From positions 124,001 through 188,000 of the forward strand of contig NZ_JAPWGY010000003.1 in assembly GCF_027214005.1 (NCBI RefSeq): DNA of 64,000 nucleotides. The letters run 5' to 3'. The position numbers and the translations under genes were made by a program. Positions 9,958-18,197 of the stretch are shown here, piece by piece (the stretch's first letter is position 1; each line of letters opens with the position of its first letter). This DNA comes from Kiloniella laminariae (lineage in GTDB: Bacteria > Pseudomonadota > Alphaproteobacteria > Kiloniellales > Kiloniellaceae). The notes below the pieces were generated by a model. It searched no databases and was not told the DNA's origin. It was given only the letters and a program-made list of their open reading frames with translations.

Positions 9958-11376
9958 TCAGGATTTTTTACCAGGTGGATTTTCCTGATCCGTGTTGTCT
10001 GCCTCATCATCTTCTTTTGCCCAGAGCGCGGCACCGTCATCGAGCATTTCCGGGCTCTCGACTTCAACTCCCATGCTCTCTGCCAGATTGGCAGCCGTTG
10101 TTGCTTCCGCTTCTGCTTCAGCAATCACCTCTTCATACCACTCTTCCCCTTCAGGGGTCATCGCCACAACCATCGAAGATGCTTCCATAGGCAGACCGAC
10201 ATAATCCCCCTGATCACCCAGAGGAACAGCACTTCTGCGGGTCATACGATAGATCCCGAACAGACCGATCAACAGAAGGGTAAAAGAAAGCGAGTACACA
10301 AAAGCATCCGGACCAAACCGTCCCATTAACAAAGGACTGACCAGAGGGCCGATCATCGCCCCGAAACCACCGATGACAATCAATCCGCTGGTCGCAGCAA
10401 CAATCTCTGACGTTTCCAGATGGTCATTGGTATGAGCAATCGCCAGCGAGTAAAGCGGCATACACAACGCCCCGAAAATAAAGGCGCTGATCAAAAACAG
10501 AACACTAGCCTGAGGACCGGATAGCGGCACAAGAGACAATCCGACAATCGCGGCCAGGACCGAGACAACAATCAGGACCTGCCGACGATCAAAGCGATCC
10601 GAAAGCTTGCCTATAGGCCACTGCAGCGCAATGCCCCCCACGGACATCGCCGCCATAAAAAACGAGATGTCCTGTGGTGTCATCTGCAACTTGCCTCCGT
10701 AAATCGCCCCGATACCAAAGATCTGGGCCTGCGCCAGTCCAACCCCGAAGGCACAGGCAAAACCGAGTGGAGAAATCTGGTACAGACGTTTCAGACTAAC
10801 GGGAGTAGGCGATTCAAAGACAGGTGCCTGGACTGCCGTCATCGTCGTTGGCAACAGCGCAAGTGAAACCAGCACCGACATCAAAACAAACGGCACAAAA
10901 CTGCCCGGGTCTGATACGTTGATCAACAGTTGCCCCAAGGCAAGGAAGCCGTAAAGAACTACCATGTAGATCGACAGAAGTTTCCCGCGCGTCTCATTTG
11001 TCGCGCTGTGGTTCAACCAGCTTTCGGCAACAATATAGAGCCCGGCAAAACAAAACCCGGTAATAAAACGCATCGCCCCCCAGACATAGGGGTCAATAAA
11101 GACGGCATGTAAAAGAGCCGAGGTCGAGGACAGCGAAGCCAGAGCAGCAAAGACACGAACATGCCCGACGGTTTCCAGCGCTTTTGGTGCCGCAAACGAC
11201 CCCATAAAATAGCCAATAAAATAGCAGGCCATCACAAAACCGGTGGTTTCGGTTGAAAAACCTTCCATTGAAGCCCGGACGCTGAGTACCGTACTCTGCA
11301 GGCCATTACCGAGCATCAGGAAGGCTAACCCCAGAAATAGTGCCCAGGATTTAGATACAGCCGAAAACATCATCAT
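9958..11376 (-). CDS. MFS transporter, YcaD-like, with acidic C-terminal tail
   Basis: A 472-residue major facilitator with about 12 membrane helices. The N-terminal half has the motif-A-like region between helices 2 and 3 and the segment FVMACYFIGYFMGSFAAP typical of YcaD-like MFS proteins; the second half includes GKLSDRFDRRQVL between helices 8 and 9. After the last helix (about residue 390) there is a hydrophilic tail of about 80 residues, rich in Glu, Ala and Asp and ending GKKS. Three consecutive ATG codons (11370-11376) follow AAAGG, so the exact start is ambiguous by two residues. Substrate is unknown. It is convergent with recQ. Confidence 0.85.
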   Translation of the reverse strand: MMMFSAVSKSWALFLGLAFLMLGNGLQSTVLSVRASMEGFSTETTGFVMACYFIGYFMGSFAAPKALETVGHVRVFAALASLSSTSALLHAVFIDPYVWGAMRFITGFCFAGLYIVAESWLNHSATNETRGKLLSIYMVVLYGFLALGQLLINVSDPGSFVPFVLMSVLVSLALLPTTMTAVQAPVFESPTPVSLKRLYQISPLGFACAFGVGLAQAQIFGIGAIYGGKLQMTPQDISFFMAAMSVGGIALQWPIGKLSDRFDRRQVLIVVSVLAAIVGLSLVPLSGPQASVLFLISAFIFGALCMPLYSLAIAHTNDHLETSEIVAATSGLIVIGGFGAMIGPLVSPLLMGRFGPDAFVYSLSFTLLLIGLFGIYRMTRRSAVPLGDQGDYVGLPMEASSMVVAMTPEGEEWYEEVIAEAEAEATTAANLAESMGVEVESPEMLDDGAALWAKEDDEADNTDQENPPGKKS

Positions 11377-11684
11377 TACCTTTCACTGCCGGGGCCTCTG
11401 CCAAATAGTCAGATTTCCCAAAAAAACGGAGATGCAGATAAAAAGCACTCCGGGCGACATTACTTCTTCACAAGCGACATGTTTGGTACCAGAAGGGTAT
11501 ACAATCCCGATTTGATACAATCGGGTCCCGGTCGAACCAACACTGCAAAGGTAAATCCTTCTGCCAGCCGCATATTTTTACAATTCCCCGAACCTGTCCT
11601 CAGGACTATATCCTTAGAACGATAAGCTCGGGTTAACGAAAGCAGATCATCGCGTATACCAAAAGGCGGTCTGAATTTTGCGGG
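11377..11684. other. Intergenic stretch without a gene
   Basis: This 308-base gap separates two minus-strand genes, the GST gene and the MFS gene, and should contain the MFS promoter. No convincing open frame is present. The only clear structure is a perfect dyad at 11506-11525. Confidence 0.6.
11506..11525. promoter_or_regulatory. Dyad upstream of the MFS gene
   Basis: CCCGATT and its exact complement AATCGGG are separated by TGATAC. There is no T run after it on either strand, so an operator or mRNA hairpin is more likely than a terminator. It lies about 130 bases before the MFS start. Confidence 0.35.
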
Positions 11685-12323
11685 TCAGGCAAAGGGAGGT
11701 TCGAGACCTTCCTGCTCAAAAGCACGGATGACTGAAGGTCGGAGCACCATATTCCCTATGTGTTGTCCAAGGTTTGGCATATCACCCGGTTTTTGCGTAA
11801 AAAAACGTCCCCAGCGACAGAGCATGAGCAGATAAAAATCCAAAAGCGATATTGCAGGCCCCATCATATAAGGCCCTTTTTTTGCAAGTTGTTCTTCAAT
11901 GATACGGAAATAACCGATCAAACGGGCCTCGGCCGCATCCTTAATTGCTGCCGCATGTTCCGGATCCGTTGAATAGCGATCAGAATAATAATAGACGAGA
12001 AACTCTGTCTGAACGGTATTGGTCAAAAACATCAACCATTGATAAAATTTGGCGCGTTCCGGTGTTGAAATATCCGGAGCCATTTTTGTTTCGATATGCC
12101 GATCGGCCAGATGTAAACAGATTGCCGCTGTTTCGGCAATAACCATCCCGCCATCTTCAAGAACCGGAATTCTTCCGGAAGGATTCAGGGTTAAATAAGC
12201 CGCCTGTTTATGTGCGCCAGCATTCCGGTCAACATAAACCAGTTCATACTCTACACCCATCTCTTCCATAAGCATATGAGGAGCAAGATTGGCGTTTCCC
12301 GGATAATAATGCAGTCTATACAT
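11685..12323 (-). CDS. Glutathione S-transferase family protein
   Basis: A 212-residue protein with an N-terminal thioredoxin-like domain and an all-helical C-terminal domain. It begins MYRLHYYPGNANLAPHM; the cis-Pro motif GRIPVLEDGG and the AETAAICLHLAD segment (Glu-Thr/Ser pair for glutathione) are in the expected places around residues 53-75. The ATG at 12323 is preceded by AGGA at a suitable distance and gives the normal family length; 13 upstream codons remain open but are unlikely to be used. It is transcribed alone. The reaction cannot be assigned from sequence. Confidence 0.85.
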   Translation of the reverse strand: MYRLHYYPGNANLAPHMLMEEMGVEYELVYVDRNAGAHKQAAYLTLNPSGRIPVLEDGGMVIAETAAICLHLADRHIETKMAPDISTPERAKFYQWLMFLTNTVQTEFLVYYYSDRYSTDPEHAAAIKDAAEARLIGYFRIIEEQLAKKGPYMMGPAISLLDFYLLMLCRWGRFFTQKPGDMPNLGQHIGNMVLRPSVIRAFEQEGLEPPFA

Positions 12324-12557
12324 AAGGATAGTCCTGTTTGTAGCTTCAACAATTACGAACAAATCAACTCAAGCATCGCTTGAGGTCAAGATCAAAAACT
12401 TCAGAAATAAAACAGCAGATAGTCCACAATAACCTTTTAGTCATCCCTTCGGGGAATCACAAAGGCTCGCACCTGACATATGCCTACGATTTGAAAGGAA
12501 TTAGTAAGACTTTAGCTTTAGAATCACAGGCATGTGTAATGGGTGCAAGTTTAATCA

Positions 12558-12893
12558 ATGATCGAGAACAGGCAGTACAAAAGATATGCAGCAGGCGATT
12601 GGGCATCGCTGGGGCTAGACGGTTCCTGGCACCCCTGTTCTGTCCATAATCTCTCTGGAAATGGTCTGTTTCTTGAAACTTTCTGTCGGCCTCCCATCGG
12701 AACAGTCGTTGACCTCAAACTTAGCAGTCTGGGCAGCTATAGTGGCACTGTCGTTCGTCACGCTTGGGACGGAATAGGTATCCAGTTTCGTGATGGCGAT
12801 CCCCAGAGCCATCTCACCCCGGATCATCGCCAGGGTGCCTTGTTCAGTGATGTAGAACTCAACCACTCTGACCCTGTTCTGTCTCCCCGATAG
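12558..12893 (+). CDS. PilZ-domain c-di-GMP-binding protein
   Basis: A 111-residue single-domain PilZ protein. Both halves of the c-di-GMP site are intact: RxxxR at Arg5-Arg9 (RQYKR) and (D/N)xSxxG at residues 31-36 (NLSGNG). The beta-barrel continues through GTVVDLKL and GTVVRHAWDGIGIQF. No output domain is attached, so it presumably acts by contacting another protein when the dinucleotide is bound. The ribosome-binding site is poor. It is convergent with the DUF2786-like gene. A c-di-GMP phosphodiesterase candidate is encoded at 55355 in this window, but no functional link is shown. Confidence 0.82.
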   Translation: MIENRQYKRYAAGDWASLGLDGSWHPCSVHNLSGNGLFLETFCRPPIGTVVDLKLSSLGSYSGTVVRHAWDGIGIQFRDGDPQSHLTPDHRQGALFSDVELNHSDPVLSPR

Positions 12894-12962
12894 TACAGCA
12901 GCTGGTCGATCTGCCTTCGCCTGATAAGACCCCTGCTCAAACAATAGCTCAACGTCTGAAAA

Positions 12963-13496
12963 TTATGCTGCTGGCTTACGCAATTTCAATTTCATTGCCG
13001 TGATCTGGTATATATCCAGCCCTGTAATACCTGAAATTTCACGCAAGGAAAGCTGGGTTTCTCTCAACAGCATGGATGCATGTACCCGCGGGCTCATACC
13101 TCTTGGTTTTTTGCTGCGAACCTTTACCGGACTGGCAAGACCTTTTGGCGCCTCATTGTCTTTGGCAAGACCTCTGTCATAGGCAGCCCGCAATGCCGCT
13201 TCATAACGGGCTTTCTCAGCCTGCAGATGCGTATCCATCAGATGCAGTGAATTGGCGAAGACCCGTTCTGTAGCAGACATGCTATAGGAGGATTTGCGTT
13301 CTTTTGGCTGCTGTTTGGGTTCTTCAGGTTCCACCCCTCCGGCAGCAGCTTCCTCCAAGGTCATGTTATGTTTGGCGGCAATCCGTTGCGCAGCAGAAAG
13401 TGCGTTATCCCGTTCTCCTTCATAGGGGCTCAAAGCCGCAACTTGAAGAAGATTGTGGAACCGGATTCTTTCGGCCTCTGTAAAACCCTCGCTAAT
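12963..13496 (-). CDS. DUF2786-like protein with C-terminal HTH-like segment; start codon unresolved
   Basis: The reading frame is certain from a TTG at 13433 downwards (156 codons), but homology to DUF2786 clearly extends further upstream, through AERIRFHNLLQVAALSPYEG, which completes the first helix of the domain. In that frame there is no ATG or GTG: the frame opens after a TGA at 13500-13502, and the first candidate initiator is ATT at 13494-13496, nine bases after AAGGA. An ATG with the right spacing exists at 13501-13503 but is one base out of frame and reads only MSN before a stop. The N-terminal part resembles DUF2786; the C-terminal SLREISGITGLDIYQIT looks like a helix-turn-helix. 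Function unknown. Confidence 0.6.
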   Translation of the reverse strand: MSEGFTEAERIRFHNLLQVAALSPYEGERDNALSAAQRIAAKHNMTLEEAAAGGVEPEEPKQQPKERKSSYSMSATERVFANSLHLMDTHLQAEKARYEAALRAAYDRGLAKDNEAPKGLASPVKVRSKKPRGMSPRVHASMLLRETQLSLREISGITGLDIYQITAMKLKLRKPAA

Positions 13497-13568
13497 TGCT
13501 CATATTCCTTGTTGCTGATTCAGTTCGCCCATTTTAGGCAATCGTTACTTTAAGAGCAGTAAAAAAAA

Positions 13569-13751
13569 CTATTTTTTTGCACGGGCCTGATCCGGACTTT
13601 GCTGATTACCAGATCCAGATAATTTATTCCTGCCAGTTGGCTCCTGCCGCCCGCAAAGCCGGGAGGATATCTTGTCCTCAAAAAAATTGAGCAAAAGGAT
13701 AAAGGGAATAAAAAAAATCCAGGCCAGAAAGTATACCACGCGGGCCATCAT
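13569..13751 (-). CDS. Small single-pass membrane protein
   Basis: A 60-residue protein. Residues 4-23 (RVVYFLAWIFFIPFILLLNF) form one hydrophobic helix, followed by a charged, Gln/Arg/Ser-rich tail. Its ATG overlaps the stop of the upstream gene as ATGATG, which strongly suggests that it is translated and belongs to the same two-gene operon. I do not recognise a family. A membrane-anchored accessory of the upstream protein is a guess only. Confidence 0.55.
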   Translation of the reverse strand: MMARVVYFLAWIFFIPFILLLNFFEDKISSRLCGRQEPTGRNKLSGSGNQQSPDQARAKK

Positions 13752-14176
13752 TTCCGCTCATCCGAAGCAGAGAATGATTGCTCCTTTTCCAAATCGTTTT
13801 CCGGAAGCTCAACTGAAAATCGACCTGCTGTAGAGCCGTGGGCAATACCGGAATGCAGCGCAAGCAAAACAATTTCGGCATCAATCCCGTCATCAAATAC
13901 CTGGGTCAACTCTAGGCGTTTGCGCATTTTCTGTGAGTACTCGACCCCATTCTCTTCGGCAAAGTCTTCCTCGCCCATAAAACAGTATGTCAGGAAGGAC
14001 GCAAGGTCGATCAGAACAGCTTCACTGTCTTCGCGGAGCAGCTCTCGGTTCTTTGCCAAACGCCAGAGTGTTAATTTGACAGCATCAGGTATCGACGAAC
14101 TGAAAGCCCCGCAACGCCGCAAGCCATCATCAATCATATGGATTTCTTTTTTGCGTCCAAACAAGCCGAAAATCAT
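13748..14176 (-). CDS. Uncharacterised soluble protein, first gene of a two-gene operon
   Basis: A 142-residue protein starting MIFGLFGRKKEIH. It is acidic and predicted mostly helical, with no signal peptide, membrane helix or known catalytic motif that I can see. The stretch EDSEAVLIDLASFLTYCFMGEEDF and the Leu/Ala-rich LLALHSGIAHG are its most distinctive parts. The ATG at 14176 is preferred over an in-frame TTG two codons earlier. It is translationally coupled to the small membrane protein at 13569-13751. I do not recognise it and assign no function. Confidence 0.65.
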   Translation of the reverse strand: MIFGLFGRKKEIHMIDDGLRRCGAFSSSIPDAVKLTLWRLAKNRELLREDSEAVLIDLASFLTYCFMGEEDFAEENGVEYSQKMRKRLELTQVFDDGIDAEIVLLALHSGIAHGSTAGRFSVELPENDLEKEQSFSASDERK

Positions 14177-14491
14177 TTGCAAGTCTCAAGATAAGGGATT
14201 CAAAAGAGCCGTTAATCTCTGATACACCCGATGTCACACAAGCGCCCATCAGAGACCTGTCACCAGAGGTCTATAATCGAGGCTAGGTATAAAGCAGCAG
14301 AAGAGGTAAGGAAACCCACAGTTATAATTACGCCCAGCCGCTGTCATTTTGAGCTGCCCCCTCTTTCACTTTTCCCTGGGAAGAATTTTACCTGCTTCCA
14401 GACCTGCAGTTAGCTTTTCTGTTGCCTAAAAATATCACCCGGTTTAGCTTGTTGAACAATAGTTCATTTTCTCTGACCTTTTGAGGCTTGC
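14177..14491. other. Divergent intergenic region without a gene
   Basis: These 315 bases lie between the minus-strand unknown operon and the plus-strand DDAH gene and must hold both promoters. I see short dyads only (AGACCT/AGGTCT near 14250 and TGAAC-AATA-GTTCA near 14453) and no credible gene. Confidence 0.55.
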
Positions 14492-15307
14492 ATGTCCCGC
14501 ACCGGATTATCTCATCGTTTTACCCGCGCCATCGTCCGTGAACCAAGCCGGAGCGTCATCAATGGCCTTCGAGCAGACGACCGTGGTGCACCCAGCCACG
14601 AACAGTTTGTTCTGGATCACCACGCCTATGTTGCCGCCCTTGAACAGGCCGGAGTTACAGTGGATGTCTACCCGGCACTGGAAGACTTTCCGGACTCGGT
14701 TTTTGTTGAAGACGCCGCACTTTGTTTTCCCGAAGGTGCCGTTATTCTCCGCCCCGGTGCACCCAGCCGGACCGGGGAAGCCAAAATCATGAACAAGGTT
14801 CTCCTGTCCTATTACGAAGACATTCAACGGATAGGTGAGGATGAAGGCTATGTTGATGGCGGGGATATTCTGGTAACAGAGGATGCCGTCCTTGTCGGAC
14901 TTTCAGCCAGAACCAATCAAACAGGATTTGATGCGCTCAAACAAAAGATTGCCAAGTGGGGCTATGAAGCCAGGGCAATCAATACGCCTGAAGGTGTGCT
15001 TCATTTCAAAACCGACTGCGGTCTGATCGGTCCCAATGCGGTGTTGGCAACCTATCGTCTGTCCGGCTCTCCATGTTTTGCCGGTATGACAGTGCTGGAA
15101 GTCCCCAGAGGGGAAGAACCTGCGGCCAATGCCATCTGTGTGAACGACACGGTTTTGCTTTCTGCCGGCCACCCCAAAACCGCTGAACTTCTGCGGAATG
15201 CCGGGTACAATGTCGTCGAGATCCCGACCCAGCAGGCAGCGCTGGTAGATGGTGGCCCCTCCTGTATGTCCCTGCGTTTCAATCCTGTACCTTTCAATCC
15301 GGATTAA
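14492..15307 (+). CDS. N(G),N(G)-dimethylarginine dimethylaminohydrolase (DDAH)
   Basis: A 271-residue guanidino-modifying enzyme of the arginine deiminase/DDAH superfamily. It hydrolyses methylated arginine to citrulline and methylamine or dimethylamine by family knowledge. The DDAH motifs are visible: FPDSVFVEDAAL near residue 66, EGYVDGGDIL near 118, catalytic His171 in LHFKTDCG and nucleophile Cys258 in DGGPSCMSLRF. Size matches bacterial DDAH rather than the longer arginine deiminases. It stands alone upstream of the SRAP gene. Dimethylamine release is a possible but unproven tie to the methylated-amine cluster further along. Confidence 0.88.
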   Translation: MSRTGLSHRFTRAIVREPSRSVINGLRADDRGAPSHEQFVLDHHAYVAALEQAGVTVDVYPALEDFPDSVFVEDAALCFPEGAVILRPGAPSRTGEAKIMNKVLLSYYEDIQRIGEDEGYVDGGDILVTEDAVLVGLSARTNQTGFDALKQKIAKWGYEARAINTPEGVLHFKTDCGLIGPNAVLATYRLSGSPCFAGMTVLEVPRGEEPAANAICVNDTVLLSAGHPKTAELLRNAGYNVVEIPTQQAALVDGGPSCMSLRFNPVPFNPD

Positions 15308-15354
15308 AACTGATAGGCTGGGCGAAATCATACCTACAGGAATATCCCTGATTC

Positions 15355-16023
15355 ATGTGCGGACGCTTTGCCCTGACGACTCCCATCGCTGATCTAAGTG
15401 ATCTGATGGGTTTTCCAGAACGGCCCAATCTGGAAGAACGCTATAATATCTGCCCGACACAGCCCATTGCCGTGGTTGTGTTGGGCAAGAATGCCCGAAA
15501 ACATTTCACACTGCATCGCTGGGGCCTGATTCCCAACTGGGTCAAAGAGCCCGACATCAACAAACCTATCCATAATGCCCGCAGCGAAACAGTAAATGAA
15601 AAACCTTCTTTCAGGGGACCATTCCGCGGGCGGCGATGCTTGATTCCCGCCAATGGCTTTTATGAATGGCAAAGCGGACAGCAGGGAAAACAGCCTTATT
15701 ATATTTCGCGACCCGACAATGCCCCCTTTGCTTTTGCCGGAATCTGGGACGACTGGCTTGGGGCCGATGGCAGTGAAGTACAGTCCTGCGCCATTCTGAC
15801 CACAGAAGCCGGCCATGATATCTGTCACATCCACCATAGAATGCCCGTGATTTTACAAAGAGCAGATTACGACAACTGGCTTTATAAAGGTGGGCACAGC
15901 CTACTCAAGCCAGCACCGATCAACAGCCTGAAAGCAACTGCTGTTTCTTCTTATATGAACAGTACCCGCAATCAGGGCCCGGCCTGCCTTACCCCGGAAC
16001 CTGTCCAGGCCGTTCTTTTCTAG
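15355..16023 (+). CDS. yedK: SOS response-associated peptidase (SRAP/HMCES family, YedK)
   Basis: A 222-residue SRAP protein. The start MCGRF places the catalytic Cys at residue 2, which after Met removal forms a thiazolidine crosslink with abasic sites in single-stranded DNA. The other active-site residues are in place: Asn74 in PIHNARSETV, Glu104 in NGFYEW and the His in HHRMPVIL near residue 160. Length and spacing match E. coli YedK. It follows the DDAH gene by 47 bases on the same strand. It shields abasic DNA lesions, by family knowledge. Confidence 0.93.
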   Translation: MCGRFALTTPIADLSDLMGFPERPNLEERYNICPTQPIAVVVLGKNARKHFTLHRWGLIPNWVKEPDINKPIHNARSETVNEKPSFRGPFRGRRCLIPANGFYEWQSGQQGKQPYYISRPDNAPFAFAGIWDDWLGADGSEVQSCAILTTEAGHDICHIHHRMPVILQRADYDNWLYKGGHSLLKPAPINSLKATAVSSYMNSTRNQGPACLTPEPVQAVLF

Positions 16024-16145
16024 GATACACGTCTTCATTCCTGCCAAGACGTTATTTTCTTCTTCAATCCAGAAATCTACCCTGTTTTACTTGTTCCTTT
16101 GGGTTACTCTTCCTTTCCCACCTTTCTTTTTCTATCGAGTTTTTC

Positions 16146-18059
16146 ATGTCCCCGGCGATCGTCAGCAATCTCATTATCTATCCGGTAAAGTCCACAGCAG
16201 GACTATCTCTTCCACAAGCAGAGCTCTTGACTTCGGGCCTTGTCGGAGACCGTCGTTACCTGATCACAAAGCCTGATGGCACCTTCGTTACCGGACGTAC
16301 CCACCCCAAGATCACGTCAATTCGCAGTAACTATCATGGCGAAATACTCAGACTGACCCAGGAAGACATGATTGATCTTGTTCTCGATCCAGCCGGATTT
16401 AGCGAAAGCTATCTTGATACTTCTGTCTGGGGTACAGAATTGATCGGCCAGATTTGTGGGGACAAGGCTGACGACTGGATCAGTACGGTACTTGGGGAAC
16501 CACTGCGCCTGCTCTATTTTGGCAATCGCAGTGAAAGATATATCAAGCAACATCCTGATTGCGATGTCAGTTTTGCCGATGGATACCCCTTGCTGCTGAT
16601 CGGCGACAGTTCTCTTGCCCACCTGAACAACCGGCTACCTGCCCCGGTTTCCATGGCCAACTTTCGACCCAATATCACCGTTTCGGGCAGCCCTGCCTTT
16701 GAAGAAGACGGCTGGTCCCTCATCCGTATTGGTGATGTAAGGTTTGAGCTGCCCAAAGCCTGCGCACGTTGTGTCTTCACCACGGTAGATCCCCATGCCC
16801 ATGTTGCAGACAAAACACTGGAGCCCCTGCGAACCCTGACAAGTTACCGCCAACGCCAGAACAGCCGCGATGTACTTTTTGGCGAAAACATGATTCCCCT
16901 CAACTCTGGCTCTATTCGCATTGGTGATCCGGTCGAGGTTCTCAAAACCAAAACCCGTCCTGTCTATATCGACAACTGGCTCCCCAGTGCGAGCCGGCTG
17001 AGCCAGCAGATGAAACCACCTGCTGCAAAGGACTTTCTGAACAGCCCGGTTTTACTGCGCTGCGTCCAGATAATTCAGGAAACTCACGATATCAGGACCT
17101 TCAAGTTTATCGCCGACCCTCAACAACGCTTTGATTATAAGGCCGGACAATTTCTGACCCTGTTTGTACCGATTGATGGCAAAGTGGTCAGTCGGTGTTA
17201 CACCATATCTTCCAGCCCAAGTCGGCCAGATAGCCTGACAATCACTGTCAAGCGCGTTACAGGGGGCAAGGTATCAAACTGGTTGCACGACCACCTTGCC
17301 ATCGGGTCAACCCTTGAAGCACAAGGCCCATCGGGGCAATTTCACCTGCAGGAGAATCAGCCGCGCCAGCTTCTGTTGCTTTCGGGTGGATCCGGTATCA
17401 CACCGATGCTTTCTATGCTCCGGTTCATTACCGATAATGCCCTGGATTTCGATATTCATTTTCATCACTCTGCACGTAGAAACTGTGACCTCGTTTCCTG
17501 GCAAGAACTTACCCTCCTTGCGCGGCAAGTACCGGGCCTGAAGCTCTCTTTCAACACCAGCCAGGAGAAGCCGGACACCAGCCATAGCAACAAAGTTTTT
17601 GAGGGACGGCTTACCCGGGACAAGCTGATTGAAGTCTGTCCCGACCTGCTTGAGCGAAGCATTTTTGTCTGTGGCCCCGATGCCTTTATGAAAACAGCGC
17701 AAGAGGATTTGAGAATACTTGGCCTTCCCGACGACCAGTATGAACAGGAAAGCTTCTCAATTGTGCCTCTCGCTCCCCCTGAGGATGCCAGAGGAGAGAG
17801 TTATAAAATCCACTTCACCAAAAGTGGCGTCACAACCGAAATCAAAGGGAACCAAACGGTTTTAACTGTGGCCGAAGCTTCAGGTATTGATGCTCCCTAC
17901 AGCTGTCGAGGTGGTATATGCGGAACCTGTAAACAGCTTCTTGTTAGTGGCTCAATCGCAGCACCCAACGCAATGGGCCTGAGTAATGAAGAAGTAGATA
18001 CCGGGTTTTTTCTGCCCTGCTGCAGCTTTCCCAGATCAGACCTCTCTGTCGATATCTGA
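16146..18059 (+). CDS. MOSC-domain protein fused to a flavin/2Fe-2S NAD(P)H reductase
   Basis: A 637-residue fusion. Residues 1-265 are MOSC_N plus MOSC as in YcbX/mARC, with IYPVKSTAGL at the start and Cys206/Cys209 in CARCVFTTVDP, the region that ligates molybdenum cofactor. Residues 300-540 are a ferredoxin-reductase module with flavin motif RCYTISSSP (350-358) and nucleotide motif GGSGITP (414-420). The last 85 residues are a plant-type 2Fe-2S ferredoxin with Cys587, Cys592, Cys595 and a Cys near 625. This looks like a self-sufficient reductase of N-hydroxylated or N-oxide compounds, with the electron supply in the same chain; that role is inferred from mARC/YcbX. Confidence 0.85.
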   Translation: MSPAIVSNLIIYPVKSTAGLSLPQAELLTSGLVGDRRYLITKPDGTFVTGRTHPKITSIRSNYHGEILRLTQEDMIDLVLDPAGFSESYLDTSVWGTELIGQICGDKADDWISTVLGEPLRLLYFGNRSERYIKQHPDCDVSFADGYPLLLIGDSSLAHLNNRLPAPVSMANFRPNITVSGSPAFEEDGWSLIRIGDVRFELPKACARCVFTTVDPHAHVADKTLEPLRTLTSYRQRQNSRDVLFGENMIPLNSGSIRIGDPVEVLKTKTRPVYIDNWLPSASRLSQQMKPPAAKDFLNSPVLLRCVQIIQETHDIRTFKFIADPQQRFDYKAGQFLTLFVPIDGKVVSRCYTISSSPSRPDSLTITVKRVTGGKVSNWLHDHLAIGSTLEAQGPSGQFHLQENQPRQLLLLSGGSGITPMLSMLRFITDNALDFDIHFHHSARRNCDLVSWQELTLLARQVPGLKLSFNTSQEKPDTSHSNKVFEGRLTRDKLIEVCPDLLERSIFVCGPDAFMKTAQEDLRILGLPDDQYEQESFSIVPLAPPEDARGESYKIHFTKSGVTTEIKGNQTVLTVAEASGIDAPYSCRGGICGTCKQLLVSGSIAAPNAMGLSNEEVDTGFFLPCCSFPRSDLSVDI

Positions 18060-18138
18060 GAATTTCACCAACAAAGCTAATCCAGATCTTCCCGATCCCC
18101 ATATAATGGATATTACCTATTCAGCTGATTTGCATACT

Positions 18139-18153
18139 ATTGTATGATACAAT
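18139..18153. promoter_or_regulatory. Perfect 15-base dyad, candidate operator
   Basis: ATTGTAT-G-ATACAAT is a perfect palindrome around a central G, 45 bases before the PAS_5 gene. The shape resembles operators of GntR-family (FCD) regulators, an inference from pattern only. No GntR gene is in the window. Confidence 0.45.
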
Positions 18154-18197
18154 GAACAAATGCTGAACCGTGGAAATAGGTAAGGGTTGGCACTACC

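Noticed and set aside
12380-12649. Frame overlapping the start of the PilZ gene
   Set aside because: It overlaps the well-supported PilZ gene in another frame and lacks any motif.
14231-14413. 60-codon frame in the gap before the DDAH gene
   Set aside because: No ribosome-binding site, odd composition and no family resemblance; region better explained as promoter DNA.
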